29,029 nt of DNA from positions 1 through 29,029 of the forward strand of contig CBDCEG010000030.1 in the NCBI GenBank assembly GCA_965215775.1. Direction: 5' to 3'. Origin of the DNA: CBDCEG01 sp965215775 (GTDB lineage: Bacteria; Pseudomonadota; Gammaproteobacteria; Cardiobacteriales; Ostreibacteriaceae). The notes under the pieces are model-generated. The model ran no database searches and had not been told where the DNA came from. It saw only the letters and a list, made by a program, of their open reading frames with translations. Below, one piece after another: positions 26,366 through 29,029 of the stretch. Every line of letters starts with the position of its first letter. Within the stretch, counting starts at the first letter, position 1. The position numbers and the translations under genes were made by a program.

Positions 26366-27025
26366 CTACTTATCTAAAGTTGTATCAATCCAACCTGCCA
26401 AAGCATTTATTTCTTCTAAAATCACTTCATGCTGAATTTTATAAGTCATAAAATTAACTATATGCCCATTTTCCATTAAATAATTAGCACTAGATTCGCC
26501 CAAATCATAAGGAACAACAGGATCTAAACTTCCGTGTCCCATCCAAACTGAAGTTTTTATATTTACCTTAGTTCTTTTTTCTAAATGAGTTTCCCTATCC
26601 AAAACATAACAAGAAAGTGCCAAAATCCCAGCAAGTTTATGCTCACACCTTGTTCCGCTGTGAATTGCCATTGCTCCACCTTGGGAAAATCCTGCAATAA
26701 TTATTTTATCACTTGGAATGCCTAAATTTATTTGCTCTTGGATTAAACTTTGAATATATTTGTTTGATTTTGCAATTCCATCACGATCAATATCAGTTCG
26801 TGAAAAATCAGTAATGTTATACCAAGCTGGCATAACCATATTATTATTTATAGTTACTGGAATTTCAGCTGCATAAGGGAAAACCATCTTTATGCTATGT
26901 TTTTCAATGGGTAAAAGTGGCATAATTCCTTCAAAATCAGTTGCACTTGCTCCTAAACCATGCATCCAAATTATTGCAGATTTTGGATTTTGAGGGCTAT
27001 GTATTATTGGTTTTTTAAATTTCAT
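26366..27025 (-). CDS. Alpha/beta-hydrolase carboxylesterase (phospholipase/carboxylesterase family)
   Basis: A 219-residue cytoplasmic serine esterase with no signal peptide. The oxyanion-hole segment IIWMHGLGASATDFEG, the nucleophile elbow GFSQGGAMAIHSG (catalytic Ser), the Asp in MGHGSLDPVVPY and the His in KIQHEV form the catalytic set; MPAWYNI is typical of this family. The natural substrate is not predictable. TATAGC ends 6 bases before ATG 27025 without a Shine-Dalgarno sequence. Stop codon UAG, 68 bases before glmS. It is divergent from the lipoprotein-like gene. Confidence 0.92.
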   Translation of the reverse strand: MKFKKPIIHSPQNPKSAIIWMHGLGASATDFEGIMPLLPIEKHSIKMVFPYAAEIPVTINNNMVMPAWYNITDFSRTDIDRDGIAKSNKYIQSLIQEQINLGIPSDKIIIAGFSQGGAMAIHSGTRCEHKLAGILALSCYVLDRETHLEKRTKVNIKTSVWMGHGSLDPVVPYDLGESSANYLMENGHIVNFMTYKIQHEVILEEINALAGWIDTTLDK

Positions 27026-27059
27026 TTAATTGCTATACCTTATTTGTAGATTTAAAGGA

Positions 27060-27065
27060 TATAAT
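27060..27065 (+). promoter_or_regulatory. -10 element of the 27109 gene
   Basis: A perfect TATAAT at 27060-27065, about 43 bases before the ATG, in the 83-base divergent gap. No good -35 is seen at 16-18 bases. Confidence 0.4.
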
Positions 27066-27108
27066 ACTATAAAATTATCTTTTTTTACAGTAACCCAAAA
27101 ACAAAATA

Positions 27109-28197
27109 ATGAAAATAAAAAAACTTATAAATCTATCGTTCCTTCTTCTTCTTTTTACTTACGGCTGTGATGACAATGAAGAAAAAGACCCAAAAGCAAC
27201 AGCGGTAATCAAAAAAGAAGAGCCATCTAAACAAGTAAAAATTAATAAAGATTATAAAATATTAGTTGATGATGAAATAAGTGCAAAGGAAAGAGACAGT
27301 GTTAAAGTCTTCTATACTGGATTTTTGAAATCTGTTGAAGAAAAAGATACTAAAAAAGTATATGGTTTTTTCCATGACTCTTACTTGAAAAATAAGAAAG
27401 ATAATATTGATAAATTAATTAATATATTATCACCATTTTTTAAGACTAATTATCTTGATAATTTTAGTCAGTATAGATTATCTGATATTAAAAAAGATAC
27501 AAAATTAACAATTTCTGGAAAATTGCCAAATCAATTATCTGTGTATAATCAATCTTTTAAGGTAAAAGATGGTTATATCGTTTTTTTGAAAAGTTATAAT
27601 GATGGAGTGCAAAAAATACTTGCATTAGTATTAGACAAAGATGGAGCTGGCTGGAAAATTAATAAATTCATCTTTAAAGACTACTTAATAAATGAAGTTA
27701 GTGTTTTAGGACTTCATAAAAAGATAGTAGATAATACACAGGAAAACCCTTTAACTGCTTTATTTTACCTAAAAGCAATGGAGAAAATATCTGGAGCAAT
27801 GATTTTAGGATATCCTGAAGAGGAGAGCTATAAAGATGAATTCAAACCTTTACTAGCTAAAGTACAAAACATAAAATTAGATATAAGTAATAAATTTATG
27901 GTTATTGGGATTAACACAAATATCTCTAAAGAAGGGATTATTGTTCCTGTAATATCAATAGCTCCTAAATCAAATGTTATTATAAAACTAGACAAAAATG
28001 CTTTATTAAAAGAAGCAAAAACAATAAAATTTAATCTTTTAAAGTCTTTTAAAAGCTTTGATAAAGATTTTAATTATTTGCAAGTTAGAGTTTTTCAAGA
28101 AAATCCTATAACAACTAAAGGTAAAAAAGAATTGGATTTTAATGATATTTTTATTCCTTTAAAAATTGCAAAAAAATCTACGAAAAAAACTAAATAA
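27109..28197 (+). CDS. Lipoprotein-like protein of unknown function
   Basis: A 362-residue exported protein that I do not recognise. The N-terminus has a basic start, a hydrophobic stretch (LINLSFLLLLF) and then TYGC followed by an acidic DDNEEKD tail, which looks like a lipoprotein signal with a poor lipobox (Tyr at -2); acidic residues after the Cys are common in lipoproteins kept away from the inner-membrane Lol route only in some contexts, so the destination is unclear. The rest is Lys-rich, mixed alpha/beta, with no repeats or extra membrane segments. Its last 32 bases overlap the GIY-YIG gene. Confidence 0.7.
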   Translation: MKIKKLINLSFLLLLFTYGCDDNEEKDPKATAVIKKEEPSKQVKINKDYKILVDDEISAKERDSVKVFYTGFLKSVEEKDTKKVYGFFHDSYLKNKKDNIDKLINILSPFFKTNYLDNFSQYRLSDIKKDTKLTISGKLPNQLSVYNQSFKVKDGYIVFLKSYNDGVQKILALVLDKDGAGWKINKFIFKDYLINEVSVLGLHKKIVDNTQENPLTALFYLKAMEKISGAMILGYPEEESYKDEFKPLLAKVQNIKLDISNKFMVIGINTNISKEGIIVPVISIAPKSNVIIKLDKNALLKEAKTIKFNLLKSFKSFDKDFNYLQVRVFQENPITTKGKKELDFNDIFIPLKIAKKSTKKTK

Positions 28198-28450
28198 GCA
28201 AACTTCAAACTGGTTTGTTTATATTATTCTATCAACAGATGATAGCTTATACACAGGTATAACTACAGATGTTGATAGAAGATTTGCTGAGCATTTAAAT
28301 AAAAAAGGAGCTAAGTATTTTTATGGTAGAACTCCCCTCAAAATCGTTTATAAAAAACAAATGAAAAACCGCTCAGAAGCTAGCAAAGAAGAGTGTAGAA
28401 TTAAATCACTTACAAAAAAACAAAAGCTAGAGTTCTTAAACAACCTTTAA
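28166..28450 (+). CDS. GIY-YIG domain protein (YhbQ/UPF0213-like)
   Basis: A 94-residue protein consisting almost wholly of a GIY-YIG nuclease-like domain: WFVYIILSTDDSLYTGITTDVDRRFAEHLNKKGAKYFYG, then KNRSEASKEECRIKSLTKKQK. The Tyr, Tyr-Thr-Gly, Arg, His and Glu positions of the family are kept. Relatives such as E. coli YhbQ have been tied to DNA damage processing but the role is unsettled. The only ATG (28166) lies inside the end of the preceding gene in another frame, so translation is probably coupled. Confidence 0.88.
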   Translation: MQKNLRKKLNKQTSNWFVYIILSTDDSLYTGITTDVDRRFAEHLNKKGAKYFYGRTPLKIVYKKQMKNRSEASKEECRIKSLTKKQKLEFLNNL

Positions 28451-28489
28451 CCCATAGCTAAATCCATTTCCAATATAGTAAGAACAAAT

Positions 28490-28519
28490 AAAAAAAGGCA
28501 GAATTAACTGCCTTTTTTT
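28490..28519. terminator. Bidirectional terminator
   Basis: Stem GGCAG (28497-28501) / CTGCC (28508-28512) with a 6-base loop, preceded by seven As and followed by seven Ts, between two convergent genes. It can serve both strands. Confidence 0.88.
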
Positions 28520-28547
28520 ATAACTCCAGAATATTAAAAACTTATAC

Positions 28548-29029
28548 TTATAAATCTGGTCTTAATTTTCTAGTTATTCTTTTTGGTATAGAAGATGCAC
28601 TTTGTAAAGAGCAACTAATCAATACTTTTCCATTTTCATCATTGGTTAAAAATGCTCTTTCAATAGTTCCTTTCTTTGGCACACCATGTCTTGGTTTAAC
28701 TATTTTCCATGAAGAATTTTTAGATTTAGTATTTAGTAATAAAACCTTAACAATTTCTTTCTTCTTATTTGTATAGATACCTTTTTTTGAGATACTTTTT
28801 ATTTTACCGATAGACTTAAATATTTTAGATAAATTTCCTTTCACATAAAAACCCCAATAAATAAATTCACCATCAAAAACCTCATCTAAGTAACCTTGGA
28901 TTTCAAAATATTTTCCTTTTATTGGTTTATTAAAAGTTACTTTTTGAGTAGTTCCTGTTTCAAAAGTTGCTACGCTTTTTTTATTTATAACTTGAGAGTA
29001 TTTATTTAGCTCTGCTGAGTTATTTTTTA
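28548..29029 (-). CDS. Unknown protein, C-terminal part (5' end beyond right edge)
   Basis: The frame stays open from the stop at 28548-28550 to the window end, 160 codons; a GTG at 28844 is internal to this longer frame and is unlikely to be the start. The visible part is Lys/Thr/Asn-rich and beta-prone (TTQKVTFNKPIKGKYFEIQGYLDEVFDGEFIYWGFYVKG) and ends in a basic segment (SIPKRITRKLRPDL). I recognise no family. No signal peptide can be judged because the start is missing. Confidence 0.7.
   Translation of the reverse strand, partial: KNNSAELNKYSQVINKKSVATFETGTTQKVTFNKPIKGKYFEIQGYLDEVFDGEFIYWGFYVKGNLSKIFKSIGKIKSISKKGIYTNKKKEIVKVLLLNTKSKNSSWKIVKPRHGVPKKGTIERAFLTNDENGKVLISCSLQSASSIPKRITRKLRPDL

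Noticed and set aside
1767..28844. UGA read as tryptophan
   Set aside because: All intact genes use UGG for tryptophan and no in-frame UGA was needed to complete any protein; every broken gene is explained by one-base indels.
28548..28844. Separate 98-residue gene starting at GTG 28844
   Set aside because: The frame is open upstream to the window edge, so this is the end of a longer gene.
1..29029. tRNA, rRNA, insertion sequence, phage or integron features
   Set aside because: None could be seen in any intergenic gap; no transposase, integrase or terminal inverted repeats.

Overview
This window comes from an AT-rich (about 30% G+C by eye) gammaproteobacterium, probably one with a reduced or host-associated genome. 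The clearest lineage marker is a zipA-ligA pair; ZipA as an FtsZ anchor next to ligA is a gammaproteobacterial arrangement. The bS21 protein, the LolD, CcoS, HisP-like and TamA sequences and the Gram-negative envelope genes agree with this. I cannot name the genus. I found no tRNA, rRNA, CRISPR array, insertion sequence or integrase, and no gene-free stretch longer than about 220 bases.

Layout. 1-1545 (minus): a small secreted protein, then an OmpR-type response regulator and its histidine kinase, which runs off the left edge. 1767-4890 (plus): zipA, ligA (overlapping) and a release factor 2 gene whose whole catalytic middle has been removed in frame. 5081-7996 (minus): a large secreted VIT/vWA/TPR/DUF2135 protein. 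8144-11362 (minus): an operon-like run lolD-ccoS-SIMPL-gcvT-gcvH. 11439-12506 alr (plus) faces dapE 12538-13698 (minus). 13761-19819 (plus): a HisP-like ABC ATPase with one frameshift, an amino-acid binding protein, xth, murJ, tamA and rpsU. 19926-22766: uvrA, broken by six single-base insertions. 22859-26297 (minus): glmS, a very small phosphoglycosyl transferase and an archaeal-type (type II) glyceraldehyde-3-phosphate dehydrogenase; the last two are also split by single-base insertions. 26366-27025 (minus): a carboxylesterase. 27109-28450 (plus): an unrecognised lipoprotein-like gene overlapping a GIY-YIG gene. The right edge holds the C-terminal part of an unknown minus-strand gene.

Functionally this is mostly core housekeeping: division (ZipA), DNA replication and repair (LigA, UvrA, ExoIII), cell wall and envelope (Alr, DapE, MurJ, GlmS, TamA, LolD), C1/glycine metabolism (GcvT, GcvH) and respiration assembly (CcoS).

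The points most worth attention are: (1) the internally deleted prfB, together with near absence of UGA as a stop codon (2 of 27; one is followed directly by UAA, the other ends the broken uvrA); (2) nine +1 insertions packed into 20.0-24.1 kb, which are either local sequence error or a burst of gene decay; (3) the type II GAPDH directly coupled to a minimal phosphoglycosyl transferase; (4) a CRP-like site well placed to control the secreted-protein/two-component operon.
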